A stretch of DNA of 64,000 bases from Leifsonia sp. AG29 (GTDB taxonomy: Bacteria; Actinomycetota; Actinomycetes; Actinomycetales; Microbacteriaceae): assembly GCF_009765225.1 (NCBI RefSeq), contig NZ_VMSF01000001.1:3574106-3638105 (forward strand). The letters run 5' to 3'. A program made the position numbers and the translations under genes. Of the stretch, positions 43,901 to 51,990 are shown in pieces. The notes beneath the pieces were generated by a model. It was given only the letters and a program-made list of their open reading frames with translations, was not told where the DNA came from and made no database searches. Within the stretch, counting starts at the first letter, position 1. Each line of letters starts with the position of its first letter.

Positions 43901-44728
43901 GGGCTCCACTCGCTCGACGCCGGCGAGCTCGAGCACTGGCTCGACACCGTCGAGGCGGGCAACCTCTACGTGAACCGCGGAATCACCGGCGCCATCGTCC
44001 GTCGCCAGCCGTTCGGCGGCTGGAAGCGGTCGTCGGTGGGCGCCGGCACGAAGGCCGGAGGCCCGAACTACCTGCTCGGCCTGGGCTCGTGGGCCCCGGA
44101 GGCCGGACGATCGAGCAGCAGCCTCCATCTCCGCGGACTCGAGCCGCGTGTCACCGAGCTCATCGAATCCGGCCAGTCGTCGATGGACTACACGGCGTTC
44201 GACCTCGTGCGCCGGTCGGCGCTCAGCGATGCGATCGCCGTCGCGACCGAGTACCACCAGGTCCGGGACGTCTCCGGGCTCGGCGTCGAGAGGAACCTCT
44301 TCCGCTACCGTCCGGTGCCCGTCGCCATCCGGCTCTCCGAAGGCAGCTCGCTGCCGGAGCTGCTCCGCGTGATGGCAGCCGCGACCGTCGCGCGATCGCG
44401 GTTCTCGGTGAGCTCGGCGGCGAAGCTCCCGCGCGCCACGCTCCAGGTGCTGAAAGAGCGCGAGGTCGACGTCGTCATCGAGTCGGACGCGCACTGGCTC
44501 TCCCGCGTCCGCGGCGGCCGCGTCGACGCGCACCGCATCCGCCTCATCGGAGGCGACCCCGTCGCGCTCGCCGCGGCGCTGGGCGGGAGCCCCGATGTGG
44601 CCGTGTACTCCGGGCCCGTCACGCCGTCGGGGCGGATCGAGGTGCTCCCGTTCGTCCACGAGCAGGCGATCTCCGTCACGAACCACCGCTTCGGCAACCC
44701 CACGAAGCTCTCGGAGGGGGTGATCTGA
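40976..44728 (+). CDS. putA: Bifunctional proline dehydrogenase / P5C dehydrogenase PutA
   Basis: The 1250-residue enzyme oxidises proline to glutamate. The PRODH barrel (about 90-480) has NLLGEAV, YVSIKVSSI, NLDMEEYRDLDLT and the substrate motif KQETDTNYKRV near 350. The ALDH domain (about 580-1050) has VVVPPWNFPVAIPAGG, catalytic Glu 814 (LAETSGK) and Cys 848 (AGQKCSAAS). A ~180-residue C-terminal region follows. There is no N-terminal DNA-binding domain, so it is not a self-repressor as in enterics. TACAGT lies 7 nt before ATG 40976. Residues 10-25 contain a small duplication (PRGAEPRGAEP). Confidence 0.95.
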   Translation: MIEDTDGGRASGVGPRGAEPRGAEPSPSDLAQEAVALVRTWLAAGAERAEGADRRKPRDPAAERLAGVLRDPDGLDFAVGFVDGVARPQDLFVAGYNLQRVAKRIPGFLPGYMRAAIWLGGVFGPVLPWVVVPIARRVLRRMVGHLVVDATPEKLGPAIERLRSPHDPAGHGARLNLNLLGEAVLGEREALRRLEGTRALLARDDVDYVSIKVSSIASQLSMWAFDETVDRVVERLLPLYRLAAEAPTPKFINLDMEEYRDLDLTIAVFQRILSRPELLGLEAGIVLQAYLPDALDALQGLTEWATRRRAQGGAAIKVRVVKGANLAMERVDAAIHGWPLATYGSKQETDTNYKRVLDWALTPDHTHAVKIGVAGHNLFDLAYAWLLASYRGVTDRVDVEMLLGMATEQAEAVKATVGRLLLYTPVVDPAEFDVAISYLIRRLEENASPENFMSAVFDLDSDPRVFEREKQRFLASVAALEQGDLPRGAAPLPNRTQDRAREWDEATAPSFTRPPAAEPAHGFPADADAGLTSVVLGLTRGSAGDAIADAADRPPASGAGSAASPTDVPATEAAGFANAADTDPSLAANRAWGRRILARSAGSALGADTIAAAAVNDAGRLDEIIRTVRAAGEEWGRRSGAERAALLDRAGHALEANRDRLIEVMAAETGKTIAEADPEVSEAVDFAHYYAAGARQLESVQGARFVPSALTVVVPPWNFPVAIPAGGVLAALAAGSGVVIKPAPQAKRAGAVMVEALWEAGIPRELVALVDVPENELGQRLIAGPGVDRVILTGSYETAKLFRSWRPDLPLLAETSGKNSIIVTPSADYDLAVSDIVKSAFGHAGQKCSAASLVILVGSVARSERFRHQLVDAVTSLRVGYPDDPASQMGPLIEPASGKLQHALTTLGADEEWLVEPRPLDDSGRLWSPGVRTGVQPGSYFHLTEFFGPVLGIMTARTLDEAIRYQNAVEYGLTAGLHSLDAGELEHWLDTVEAGNLYVNRGITGAIVRRQPFGGWKRSSVGAGTKAGGPNYLLGLGSWAPEAGRSSSSLHLRGLEPRVTELIESGQSSMDYTAFDLVRRSALSDAIAVATEYHQVRDVSGLGVERNLFRYRPVPVAIRLSEGSSLPELLRVMAAATVARSRFSVSSAAKLPRATLQVLKEREVDVVIESDAHWLSRVRGGRVDAHRIRLIGGDPVALAAALGGSPDVAVYSGPVTPSGRIEVLPFVHEQAISVTNHRFGNPTKLSEGVI

Positions 44729-44749
44729 GTCGCGAGTAGCGTGAGACGC

Positions 44750-45580
44750 ATGACCACGATTCTCTCCCTCCCGCTGAACTCGGGCAGCCGCATCCCTCAG
44801 CTGGGCCTCGGCACCTGGCCCATGGACGACGCCGAGGTGGAGCGCGCCGTCATCGAGGCCGCGTCCGTCGGCTACCGCCACGTCGACACCGCCGCCAAGT
44901 ACGGCAACGAGAAGGGCGTCGGCCGCGGTGTCGCCGGGAGCGGGATCGCGCGCGAGGACTGGTTCGTCACCACCAAGCTCGACGGCCCGTACCAGGGCGA
45001 CGACAAGGCCGTCGCCGGGCTCGACGCCAGCCTCGAGCGACTGGGGCTCGACTACGTCGACCTCCTCCTCATCCACTGGCCGCTGCCGGCACGCGACCGG
45101 TACGTCTCCACCTGGGAGACCTTCATCCGCCTCCGCGAGGCGGGCAAGGCCCGGGCGATCGGGGTGTCGAACTTCAAGCCGGCGCACCTCGACCGGTTGA
45201 TCGCAGAGACCGGAGCGGCCCCCGCCGTCAACCAGGTCCAGCTCAGCCCGGCGATCCAGCGCCGTGAGCAGCGCGCATACGACAGCGAGCACGGCATCGT
45301 GACCGAGTCGTGGAGCCCCATCGGCGGCACGGGAGAGCTGCTGGCCGCACCCGTACTCGCCGACCTCGCCGAGAAGCACGGCAAGACGCCGGGGCAGATC
45401 GTGCTGCGCTGGCACGTGCAGAACGGCCTCGTCGCCATCCCGAAGACGAGCAACCCGGGCCGCATGGCCGAGAACCTCGACGTGTTCGGGTTCGAGCTCG
45501 ACGCGGACGACCTCGCTGCCCTCGACACGCTCGACGAAGGCCCGGACGCGGGGGTCGACTCCGACCGCAGCGGTCACTGA
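44750..45580 (+). CDS. Aldo/keto reductase (2,5-diketo-D-gluconate reductase-like)
   Basis: This 276-residue TIM-barrel NADPH oxidoreductase has catalytic Asp 46 and Tyr 51 in HVDTAAKYGNE, the Lys in TTKLDG and the His in LIHWPLP, then GVSNFKPAHLDRL and IPKTSNPGRMAEN for NADPH. The substrate is probably a small carbonyl or keto-sugar. It starts 21 nt after putA; TAGCGT lies 7 nt before ATG 44750, hinting at its own promoter. (CGGCAC) repeats follow at about 45619-45637. Confidence 0.9.
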   Translation: MTTILSLPLNSGSRIPQLGLGTWPMDDAEVERAVIEAASVGYRHVDTAAKYGNEKGVGRGVAGSGIAREDWFVTTKLDGPYQGDDKAVAGLDASLERLGLDYVDLLLIHWPLPARDRYVSTWETFIRLREAGKARAIGVSNFKPAHLDRLIAETGAAPAVNQVQLSPAIQRREQRAYDSEHGIVTESWSPIGGTGELLAAPVLADLAEKHGKTPGQIVLRWHVQNGLVAIPKTSNPGRMAENLDVFGFELDADDLAALDTLDEGPDAGVDSDRSGH

Positions 45581-45668
45581 GACGGTTCGCGCCGGCGGAG
45601 ACGGACCCCACCCCCAATCGGCACCGGCACCGGCACCGGTGGCGATAGCGGCACCGCCCGGCCGCCCC

Positions 45669-47117
45669 TCAGTCCTGGCGCAGCGGCAGCCGGACCGTCA
45701 CCACGAGCCCCGACGGCGACGCGTTCGCGAGCGTCACGCGACCGCCGGCCGCGTCGGCCAAGGCCGCCACGATCGCCAGCCCCAGCCCGCCGCCGCCGCC
45801 CGAGGTCGAGGTGCGGGCGCCGTCGGCGCGGGTGAACCGGTCGAGGGCGACCGGGATGAAGGCCTCCGGCATCCCCGGTCCCGAGTCGCGGACGGTGAGC
45901 ACGACCTCCCGGTCCAGGGCGACCAGCGACGCGGTGATCGTCGCGTCCGGCCGGTCACCCGCCTCCGAACGGATCGCGGTCACGGCGTTCCCGAGCAGAT
46001 TGTCGAGGATCCGCCCGAAATCGGTGGGGGACAGCGCCACCGTGGCGCCGGGCGCGGGTCGCGCGCGCGGGTCGTACTCGAAGTCCACCGAGATGGTCCG
46101 CGCCTCCTCATCGCCGCTCGCCAGCAGGCGCGCACGGTCTACGGCGTCTGTGAGCTCGTCGAGCAGCGCCCGCCAGTCGCTTCGGCCGCTCGACGGACCC
46201 GCCTCGATGCGGGACAGCTCCAGGAGGTTGTTGGCCAGCTGCCCGAGCCGGAGCGCCGTGGCGTGCGACGACCGGATGTCCTGCAGCAGCGCCTCCGGGT
46301 TGCCCGCGTCGAGCTCGGCGAGCTCGAGCTGGCCGCGGAGGACGGCGAGCGGAGTGCGCAGCTCGTGGCTGGCGTCCGACACCATCTGACGCTCGCGCTC
46401 GGCGGAAGCCCGCAGGCGGCGGATGAGGTCGTTGAGGGTCATCGCCAGCTCCGACAGCTCGTCCTGAGCCGGACCCACGGTCAGCGGACCCGCCTCGGCG
46501 CCGGCGCGCTCGCCGCCCGCACCGCGTTCGCCGTGCTCGCCGCCGGCGAGCAGCTCGGCCTGCTCGCGCATGCGGCTCACGGGCCGGAGGGCGGTCCGGG
46601 CGAGCAGCCAGGAGGCGGCACCGAACCCGAGGATGAGCACCCCGGCCCCGACGAGCAGCGCCGCGGTGAGGCGGTCGAGGATGAGCGCCGTCGTCTCGTC
46701 GTTCCGGGCGGCGATGACGTGCATCTCGCCGGCCGGCGTCGCGACGCCGCGGGCGAGGATCAGGTAGTGGTCGTCGCCGATCTGCAGCTGCTGCAGCTGC
46801 TGGCCCTGCGCGATGATGCGGTCGGTACGCGCCTCCAGGGAGTTCGGCAGGGTGGAGGCGAGGATCACGCCGTCCGCGCCGACGATCGCCAGCTCCTGCC
46901 CGCCGCCGGGGAGGTCGAACGGTCCGTTGGGCGATGTCGCGAGCGACGCGGCGGGCCCGGCGACATCGTTCGTGAGGAGGGTGACCGTCGCGTTGTGGAG
47001 GATCGAGGAGACCCCGACGCGGATGACGGCCACCGCCACCAGCCCGAAGAGCGTGGCGACGATGAGGCTGCCGATCGTGATTCGCGCCGAGATCGAGAGC
47101 CTCCGGAGCCACCTCAC
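45669..47117 (-). CDS. Sensor histidine kinase
   Basis: The product has 482 residues: membrane segments at about 13-34 and 151-173 flank a ~115-residue extracytoplasmic sensor, followed by HAMP, HisKA with His 251 (SDASHELRTPLA) and HATPase (NLLGNAV, DSGPGM, GGGGGLGLAIV). An Ala/Gly/Glu insertion sits at about 190-212. It is the partner of the adjacent response regulator. GTG 47117 overlaps the regulator stop in GTGA; a longer reading upstream would only run through the regulator gene. The stimulus is unknown. Confidence 0.93.
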   Translation of the reverse strand: MRWLRRLSISARITIGSLIVATLFGLVAVAVIRVGVSSILHNATVTLLTNDVAGPAASLATSPNGPFDLPGGGQELAIVGADGVILASTLPNSLEARTDRIIAQGQQLQQLQIGDDHYLILARGVATPAGEMHVIAARNDETTALILDRLTAALLVGAGVLILGFGAASWLLARTALRPVSRMREQAELLAGGEHGERGAGGERAGAEAGPLTVGPAQDELSELAMTLNDLIRRLRASAERERQMVSDASHELRTPLAVLRGQLELAELDAGNPEALLQDIRSSHATALRLGQLANNLLELSRIEAGPSSGRSDWRALLDELTDAVDRARLLASGDEEARTISVDFEYDPRARPAPGATVALSPTDFGRILDNLLGNAVTAIRSEAGDRPDATITASLVALDREVVLTVRDSGPGMPEAFIPVALDRFTRADGARTSTSGGGGGLGLAIVAALADAAGGRVTLANASPSGLVVTVRLPLRQD

Positions 47118-47842
47118 CGGGTCGTCGTCTCCTCGGAGGAGTCGCGGTCGGCGCGTTCGGGCTCGAGCGCGTTGCGGGCGTCGAGGCGGTAGCCGCGGCC
47201 TCGCTCGGTCACGATGTTGAGCCCGGCCCCGGCGTGGTCGAGCTTCTTCCGGAGGTACGACACGTACTGGTCGATGACGTTCGTGCCGATGTTCTCGCTC
47301 GTGCCCCACACGGACTCGAGGATGTCGGAACGCGACAGGGTCTTGTCGGGGTTCGTCGCGAACAGCCGGAGGAGCGTGAACTCGCGCCGGCTGAGCGGCA
47401 TCTCGTGACCCGAGACGAGCGCCTGGTGCTCGTGCGAGTCGATGGTGAGGCGACCCACCGTCACCTGCGGCCGCATGCCCGACGGCTCGCGGCGGAGCAG
47501 GGCGCGCACGCGGGCGGCGAGCTCGGCGAAGGCGAACGGCTTCGTCAGGTAGTCGTCGGCGCCCGAGTCGAGGCCGTGGACGCGGTCCTCGATCGCGTCC
47601 CGGGCGGTCAGCAGCAGGATCGGCATCGGGTTGGACGCCTCCCGGATGTGGCGGCACAGTTCGAACCCGCTCATTCCGGGCAGCATCACGTCGATGGCGG
47701 CGGCCGAGAACGCGTCCGAGCGGAGTGCGATGAGGGCGTCCACCCCGTTCGTCACCAGGGTCACGTCGTACCCCTCGGCGGCCAGCCCGCGCTGGACCAG
47801 CCCTCCCATGTCGGGATCGTCTTCGACAACGAGCAGCTTCAT
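47114..47842 (-). CDS. OmpR-family response regulator
   Basis: This 242-residue regulator has a receiver domain with phospho-acceptor Asp 51 (AAIDVMLPGMSGFEL) and Lys 101 (YLTKPF), and a C-terminal winged helix with SRREFTLLRLFA and NVIDQYVSYLRKKLD. It is the first gene of the two-component pair and is coupled to the kinase by GTGA. ATG 47842 (MKLLVVEDD) lies 7 nt after CACGAT; ATG 47851 adds three residues. Confidence 0.94.
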   Translation of the reverse strand: MKLLVVEDDPDMGGLVQRGLAAEGYDVTLVTNGVDALIALRSDAFSAAAIDVMLPGMSGFELCRHIREASNPMPILLLTARDAIEDRVHGLDSGADDYLTKPFAFAELAARVRALLRREPSGMRPQVTVGRLTIDSHEHQALVSGHEMPLSRREFTLLRLFATNPDKTLSRSDILESVWGTSENIGTNVIDQYVSYLRKKLDHAGAGLNIVTERGRGYRLDARNALEPERADRDSSEETTTR

Positions 47843-47935
47843 GGCGACCATCGTGCCACTTCTGGCCGTGCCCGTGCTCGAACCGGGGCGTTCAGGGCTC
47901 GCGTGCCCGCTGAATGTTCTCGTAGGGGAGGGGGC

Positions 47936-48370
47936 TCAGCTGCCGCGGGTGATCAGCCGTGACAGCACGATGGCGCTCCGCGTGTGGTCCACGTTCGGGG
48001 CCAGCCGGACCTTCTCGAGCGCCGCCTCCAGGCTGGGGATGTCGCGCGATCGGATGTGGACGATCGCGTCGGCGCTTCCTGTGACGGTGCCGGCGTCGAC
48101 CACCTCGGGCACCGCCGACAGGATGCGCAGGAGCTCCTCGGGCGACACCGTTCCGCGGCAGAACAGCTCGACGTACGCCTCCGTGCTCATGCCGTCGATC
48201 GCCGGGTCGACCTGGATCGTGAACCCGCGGATGACGCCGTCGGCCACCAGCCGGTCGACGCGGCGCTTGACGGCGGACGCCGACAGGCCGACGACCGAGC
48301 CTATGTCGCCGTACCCGGCGCGCGCGTTCTGGCGGAGCAGGTCGAGGATGCTGCGATCGAGGTTGTCCAC
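47936..48370 (-). CDS. Lrp/AsnC family transcriptional regulator
   Basis: The 144-residue protein has an N-terminal helix-turn-helix (LDRSILDLLRQNARAGYGDIG; SASAVKRRVDRL) and a C-terminal RAM ligand-binding domain. These regulators sense amino acids and often control a neighbouring transporter. The divergent POT peptide transporter 125 nt away is the obvious candidate target. TATGCT lies 6 nt before GTG 48370, so the mRNA is likely leaderless. Confidence 0.9.
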   Translation of the reverse strand: MDNLDRSILDLLRQNARAGYGDIGSVVGLSASAVKRRVDRLVADGVIRGFTIQVDPAIDGMSTEAYVELFCRGTVSPEELLRILSAVPEVVDAGTVTGSADAIVHIRSRDIPSLEAALEKVRLAPNVDHTRSAIVLSRLITRGS

Positions 48371-48495
48371 GGCGCAAGCATAGGGTGGATCGTTGCGTGG
48401 AGGCGCGTCTGACGCGGAAATCGTGCGCGCCGCGCAACGCGGCGAGGTTCGGCGCCCCGCTTTCGGACTCCGCGGAGCAGTGGAACCATGGATTC

Positions 48496-49971
48496 ATGAG
48501 CAACACCTCAGAGACCGCCGAGCGCCGACCGTCCGACCTCGATCACGGCTTCTTCGGGCAGCCGCGCGCGCTGGCGAACATCTTCGGCGTGGAGATGTGG
48601 GAGCGCTTCTCGTTCTACGGGATGCAGGGAATCCTCCTCATCTACCTGTACTACTCGGTCGCTCGCGGCGGCCTCGGCATCGCGGAGCCCACGGCGGCCG
48701 GCATCGTCGGCGCGTACGGCGGCGCGGTGTACCTCTCCACCATCCTCGGTGCGTGGCTGGCCGACCGCATGTTCGGGTCGGAGCGCGTGCTGTTCTGGAG
48801 CGCCGTCGTCATCATGGCGGGCCACGTCTCGCTGGCGCTCCTCCCGGGCGTCGCCGGCGTCATCGCCGGCCTGCTCTGCATCGCCCTCGGCAGCGGCGGC
48901 CTGAAGGCGAACGCCACGCGAATCGTCGGAACCCTGTACGGCGAGCACGACTCCCGCCGCGACGCGGGCTTCTCGCTGTTCTACCTCGGCATCAACCTCG
49001 GCGCCTTCTTCGGGCCCCTCCTGACGGGCCTCCTCCAGTCGACGCTCGGCTTCCACTGGGGCTTCGGGCTCGCCGCCGTCGGCATGGCGATCGGGCTCAT
49101 CCAGTACTCGCTCGGCCGCAAGCGCCTCCCCGCCCTGTCGCGGGAGGTGCCGAACCCGCTGCCGCGCGAGCGCTACGGCCTCCTCGTCGGCATCGCCGCC
49201 GCTGGCGTCGCCGTCATCGTGGCGCTCGTCCTCACCGGCGCGGTCACCGCGATCAACCTGGCGCTGTGGGTCATCGGGGTCACGATCGCGGCGGCCGTTG
49301 CCTATTTCGTGGTGATCCTCTCCTCCCGCCTGCTGAGCGCGGAGGAGCGCAGCCGGATCGTCGCGTTCATCCCGCTCTTCATCACGAACGCGGCCTTCTG
49401 GTCGCTCTATCAGCAGCAGTTCACGGTGGTCACGATCTACTCGGACAAGCGGCTGGATCGCGACCTGTTCGGCTGGCAGTTCCCCGTCTCGTGGGTCCAG
49501 TCCATCAATCCGATCTTCATCATCATCCTGTCGGGCGTCTTCGCCGCCATCTGGACGAAGTGGGGCGACCGGCAGCCGTCGACGCCGCTGAAGTTCGCGG
49601 CGGGCACCGTGATCATGGGCCTCGCCTTCTTCCTGTTCCTCTTCTGGGCCGGTGGAGGGAGGAACAGCACACCCCTGCTCGCGATGATCGGCATCCTCCT
49701 CGTGTTCACCATCGCCGAGCTGCTGATCTCGCCCGTCGGCCTGTCCGTGACGACGAAACTGGCGCCGCGCGCCTTCCAGGCCCAGATGGTGGCGCTGTAC
49801 TTCCTGTCGGTCGCCCTCGGCACGGCGATGGCCGGCCAGCTCGCCAAGCTGTACTCGCCCGGCACGGAGGGCGTGTACTTCGGGGTCATCGGTGCGGTGG
49901 CCGTCGCGATCGGCGTGATCCTGGCGCTGATCAGCCCGTGGGTGCTCCGGATGATGCGAGGCGTGCGCTGA
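48496..49971 (+). CDS. POT/PTR family peptide MFS transporter
   Basis: This 491-residue proton-coupled oligopeptide transporter has about 12-14 membrane segments. The proton-coupling ExxER motif is in GVEMWERFSFYGMQG, and the PTR2 signature in FYLGINLGAFFGPLLTG. It imports di- and tripeptides. ATG 48496 fits the family start; an in-frame upstream extension of 37 codons runs through the promoter region and is rejected. The gene is probably controlled by the divergent Lrp-type regulator. Confidence 0.9.
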   Translation: MSNTSETAERRPSDLDHGFFGQPRALANIFGVEMWERFSFYGMQGILLIYLYYSVARGGLGIAEPTAAGIVGAYGGAVYLSTILGAWLADRMFGSERVLFWSAVVIMAGHVSLALLPGVAGVIAGLLCIALGSGGLKANATRIVGTLYGEHDSRRDAGFSLFYLGINLGAFFGPLLTGLLQSTLGFHWGFGLAAVGMAIGLIQYSLGRKRLPALSREVPNPLPRERYGLLVGIAAAGVAVIVALVLTGAVTAINLALWVIGVTIAAAVAYFVVILSSRLLSAEERSRIVAFIPLFITNAAFWSLYQQQFTVVTIYSDKRLDRDLFGWQFPVSWVQSINPIFIIILSGVFAAIWTKWGDRQPSTPLKFAAGTVIMGLAFFLFLFWAGGGRNSTPLLAMIGILLVFTIAELLISPVGLSVTTKLAPRAFQAQMVALYFLSVALGTAMAGQLAKLYSPGTEGVYFGVIGAVAVAIGVILALISPWVLRMMRGVR

Positions 49972-50014
49972 GGCCCGCTCGCCGAGGCGGCCGCCCGGCT
50001 GCGATACTGGCGGA

Positions 50015-50668
50015 ATGCCTGAGATCGTCGCCGTCTGCCGGGTCGAGAAGCTGCTCCCCGACTCGGGTGTCACCGGCGTGACCGCCATCGACAAGCGCCC
50101 GGTCGCGGCCCGGGTCCGGGCGCGCCCGCTCGGGCTCCGCGCCGACGTTCAGGTCGATCGCAAGCATCACGGCGGCCTGTCGAAGGCGCTGTACGCGTAC
50201 TCCGAGGAGGACGCCGCCTACTGGGCCGAGCAGCTCGGGCGACCGGTGCCCGCCGGCCTCTTCGGCGAGAACCTCCGCACCTCGGGACTCGAGGTGAGCG
50301 GCGCCGAGATCGGCGAGCGGTGGAGGATCGGCGACGAGGTCGTGGTCGAGGTCACCTGCCCTCGGACGCCGTGCGCCGTGTTCCAGCGCAGGATGAAGGA
50401 GCCGCACTGGGTCAGGCGCTTCACGGAGGCGAACCGGACCGGTGCGTACCTCCGGGTCGTGAAATCGGGGACCCTCGGCGCCGGTGACGGCGTCGAGGTC
50501 GTCCACCGCCCGGGGCACGGGGTGACCATCGCCTCCTGGTTCGGCGGGGCGGACGAGGCGCAGGCCCAGGCTCTGGAGGCGGCCCAGGCGCAGGGTGCGC
50601 TGGCGCTCGCGCCCGAGATGGTGGAGTCGATCCGGAGGCTTCGATTGTCGGCTGGACGCGCCTCCTGA
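50015..50668 (+). CDS. MOSC domain protein (YiiM-like)
   Basis: The 217-residue protein has the MOSC core: VDRKHHGGLSKALYAYSEED, GLFGENLRTSGLEV and VEVTCPRTPCAVFQRRM, whose Cys is the likely sulfur/molybdenum-cofactor residue. YiiM relatives act in molybdenum-dependent detoxification of N-hydroxylated bases. GATACT with an upstream TG lies 6 nt before ATG 50015. Confidence 0.88.
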   Translation: MPEIVAVCRVEKLLPDSGVTGVTAIDKRPVAARVRARPLGLRADVQVDRKHHGGLSKALYAYSEEDAAYWAEQLGRPVPAGLFGENLRTSGLEVSGAEIGERWRIGDEVVVEVTCPRTPCAVFQRRMKEPHWVRRFTEANRTGAYLRVVKSGTLGAGDGVEVVHRPGHGVTIASWFGGADEAQAQALEAAQAQGALALAPEMVESIRRLRLSAGRAS

Positions 50669-50671
50669 GTC

Positions 50672-50711
50672 TTTACTTGCTATTGACAAGTTCACTTGCA
50701 AAGAGCAAGCT
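50672..50711 (+). promoter_or_regulatory. Promoter with two CTTG..CAAG operators, VOC-HxlR operon
   Basis: TTGACA (50683-50688) and CAAGCT (50706-50711) are 17 bp apart. CTTG-N7-CAAG (50676-50690) covers the -35 and CTTGC-N5-GCAAG (50695-50709) covers the -10. The operator centres are 19 bp apart, about two helical turns, so one dimeric repressor could bind both on the same DNA face. The HxlR protein of this operon is the likely ligand. Confidence 0.6.
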
Positions 50712-50743
50712 GGTCGCACATGGACGGATCACAGGAGGACACC

Positions 50744-51196
50744 ATGGCTGACAGCAAGATCTTCGTGAACATCCCCACCAGCGACCTCGAGCGCGCGAAG
50801 GCGTTCTACGAGGGGCTCGGGTACACGATCAACCCCAACTTCACCGACGAGAACGCCGCCTGCGTGGTGCTGACCGACGACATCTACTTCATGGTGCTGA
50901 CCCGCGAGTTCTTCAGCACCTTCACCGAGAAGCAGATCGCCGACCCGCGCACCCAGCTGCAGACCGCCATCTCGCTCACCTGCGACTCGCGGGAGGACGT
51001 CGACGCGATGCTCGAGCGCGGCCTCGCCGCCGGCGGCTCCGAGCCGCGGCCCGCTCAGGACTACGGCTTCATGTACTCGCGCGACCTCGACAACCCCGAC
51101 GGCAACGCGCTCGGCTTCCTGTACATGGTGCCCGAGGCGGTCGAGAAGGGCCCCGAGGCGTACATGGCCTCGCAGGCGGCGGAGGCGTCGGCCTAG
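50744..51196 (+). CDS. VOC family protein (glyoxalase-like)
   Basis: The product has 150 residues in one vicinal-oxygen-chelate domain: KIFVNIPTSDLERAKAFYEGLG, then a DNPDGNALGFLY end with the metal-side Asp/Gly pattern. It could be a glyoxalase, dioxygenase or resistance protein; the substrate is unknown. AGGAGG precedes ATG 50744. It is followed after 10 nt by an HxlR regulator, so it is probably the regulated gene of a self-controlled operon. Confidence 0.87.
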   Translation: MADSKIFVNIPTSDLERAKAFYEGLGYTINPNFTDENAACVVLTDDIYFMVLTREFFSTFTEKQIADPRTQLQTAISLTCDSREDVDAMLERGLAAGGSEPRPAQDYGFMYSRDLDNPDGNALGFLYMVPEAVEKGPEAYMASQAAEASA

Positions 51197-51206
51197 GCCG
51201 AATCGC

Positions 51207-51926
51207 ATGGCAGCACGATCCCCGCGAGGCTTCGGCCAGTTCAGCGGGGTGGCGCGCGCCGTGGAGCGCGTCGGCGAGCGGTGGGCCCTGCTCATCGTCC
51301 GCGACCTGCTCCCCGGCGCGCGCCGGTACAGCGATCTCAAGGCCGGGCTCCCGCGCATCCCGACGAACATCCTGAGCGACCGGCTGAAAGAGCTCCAGGA
51401 GGCCGGGATCATCCGGCGCGTGCCCACCGTGCGCGGCGGCTACGAGCTGACCGAGCGGGGCCGCGAGCTGGAGCCGGTCGTGCTGGCGCTCGAACGCTGG
51501 GGCTGGGCCGAACTGGGCGCGCCGGCCGAGGGGGAGGTGCTGACGGGTGATGCCCTCGCCGTCGCGGTGCGCGCAGCGTTCCGCCCCGAGGAGGCGGCCG
51601 GCCTGCCTCGTACCGAGTACGTCCTCCATGCCGGAGGGGTCTCGGTGAGCGCGATCGTCGACGGCCCGGAGGTGGACGTGATCGCCATCGGAGAGGCCGC
51701 GCTCCCGCAGCCCCGGAGGCGGCTCTCCGCCGCAGCGCCGTCGGAGGTGCTGGAGGCGATCGCCGACGTGTCCGAGTTGCAGCGGGTCCTGGAGGGAGAC
51801 GGCCCCCTGGACGTGCTCGCCGGCGGAGACGCCCTGGTCGAGCGGTTCCATCGCACGTTCCGCATCGAGCCGGCGGCGCGCGGAACGAAGTTCGCGGACG
51901 GCGTGGATGAGTCGTCGGTGGCATGA
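51207..51926 (+). CDS. HxlR family winged-helix regulator with C-terminal ligand domain
   Basis: The 239-residue protein starts with a DUF24/HxlR winged helix (RWALLIVRDLLPGARRYSDL, LSDRLKELQEAGII, YELTERGREL) over residues 1-105. A ~130-residue C-terminal part resembles SCP2-like sterol/ligand-binding domains found in longer HxlR proteins. It probably represses the VOC gene and itself through the paired CTTG..CAAG sites at 50676-50709. Confidence 0.85.
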   Translation: MAARSPRGFGQFSGVARAVERVGERWALLIVRDLLPGARRYSDLKAGLPRIPTNILSDRLKELQEAGIIRRVPTVRGGYELTERGRELEPVVLALERWGWAELGAPAEGEVLTGDALAVAVRAAFRPEEAAGLPRTEYVLHAGGVSVSAIVDGPEVDVIAIGEAALPQPRRRLSAAAPSEVLEAIADVSELQRVLEGDGPLDVLAGGDALVERFHRTFRIEPAARGTKFADGVDESSVA

Positions 51927-51990
51927 ACGGCGTCGTCGCCACATCGACTAGAGGCGTGGGTGCGCCTCCATTGAGCAGTAGAATCGCTGA

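Noticed and set aside
40916..45577. A ~1550-codon open frame on the reverse strand opposite putA
   Set aside because: It mirrors putA and the aldo/keto reductase, has no recognisable domain and is an expected artefact of third-position GC bias.
45619..45637. (CGGCAC) tandem run between convergent genes as a regulatory repeat
   Set aside because: Only three units in GC-rich DNA; not distinguishable from chance simple sequence.
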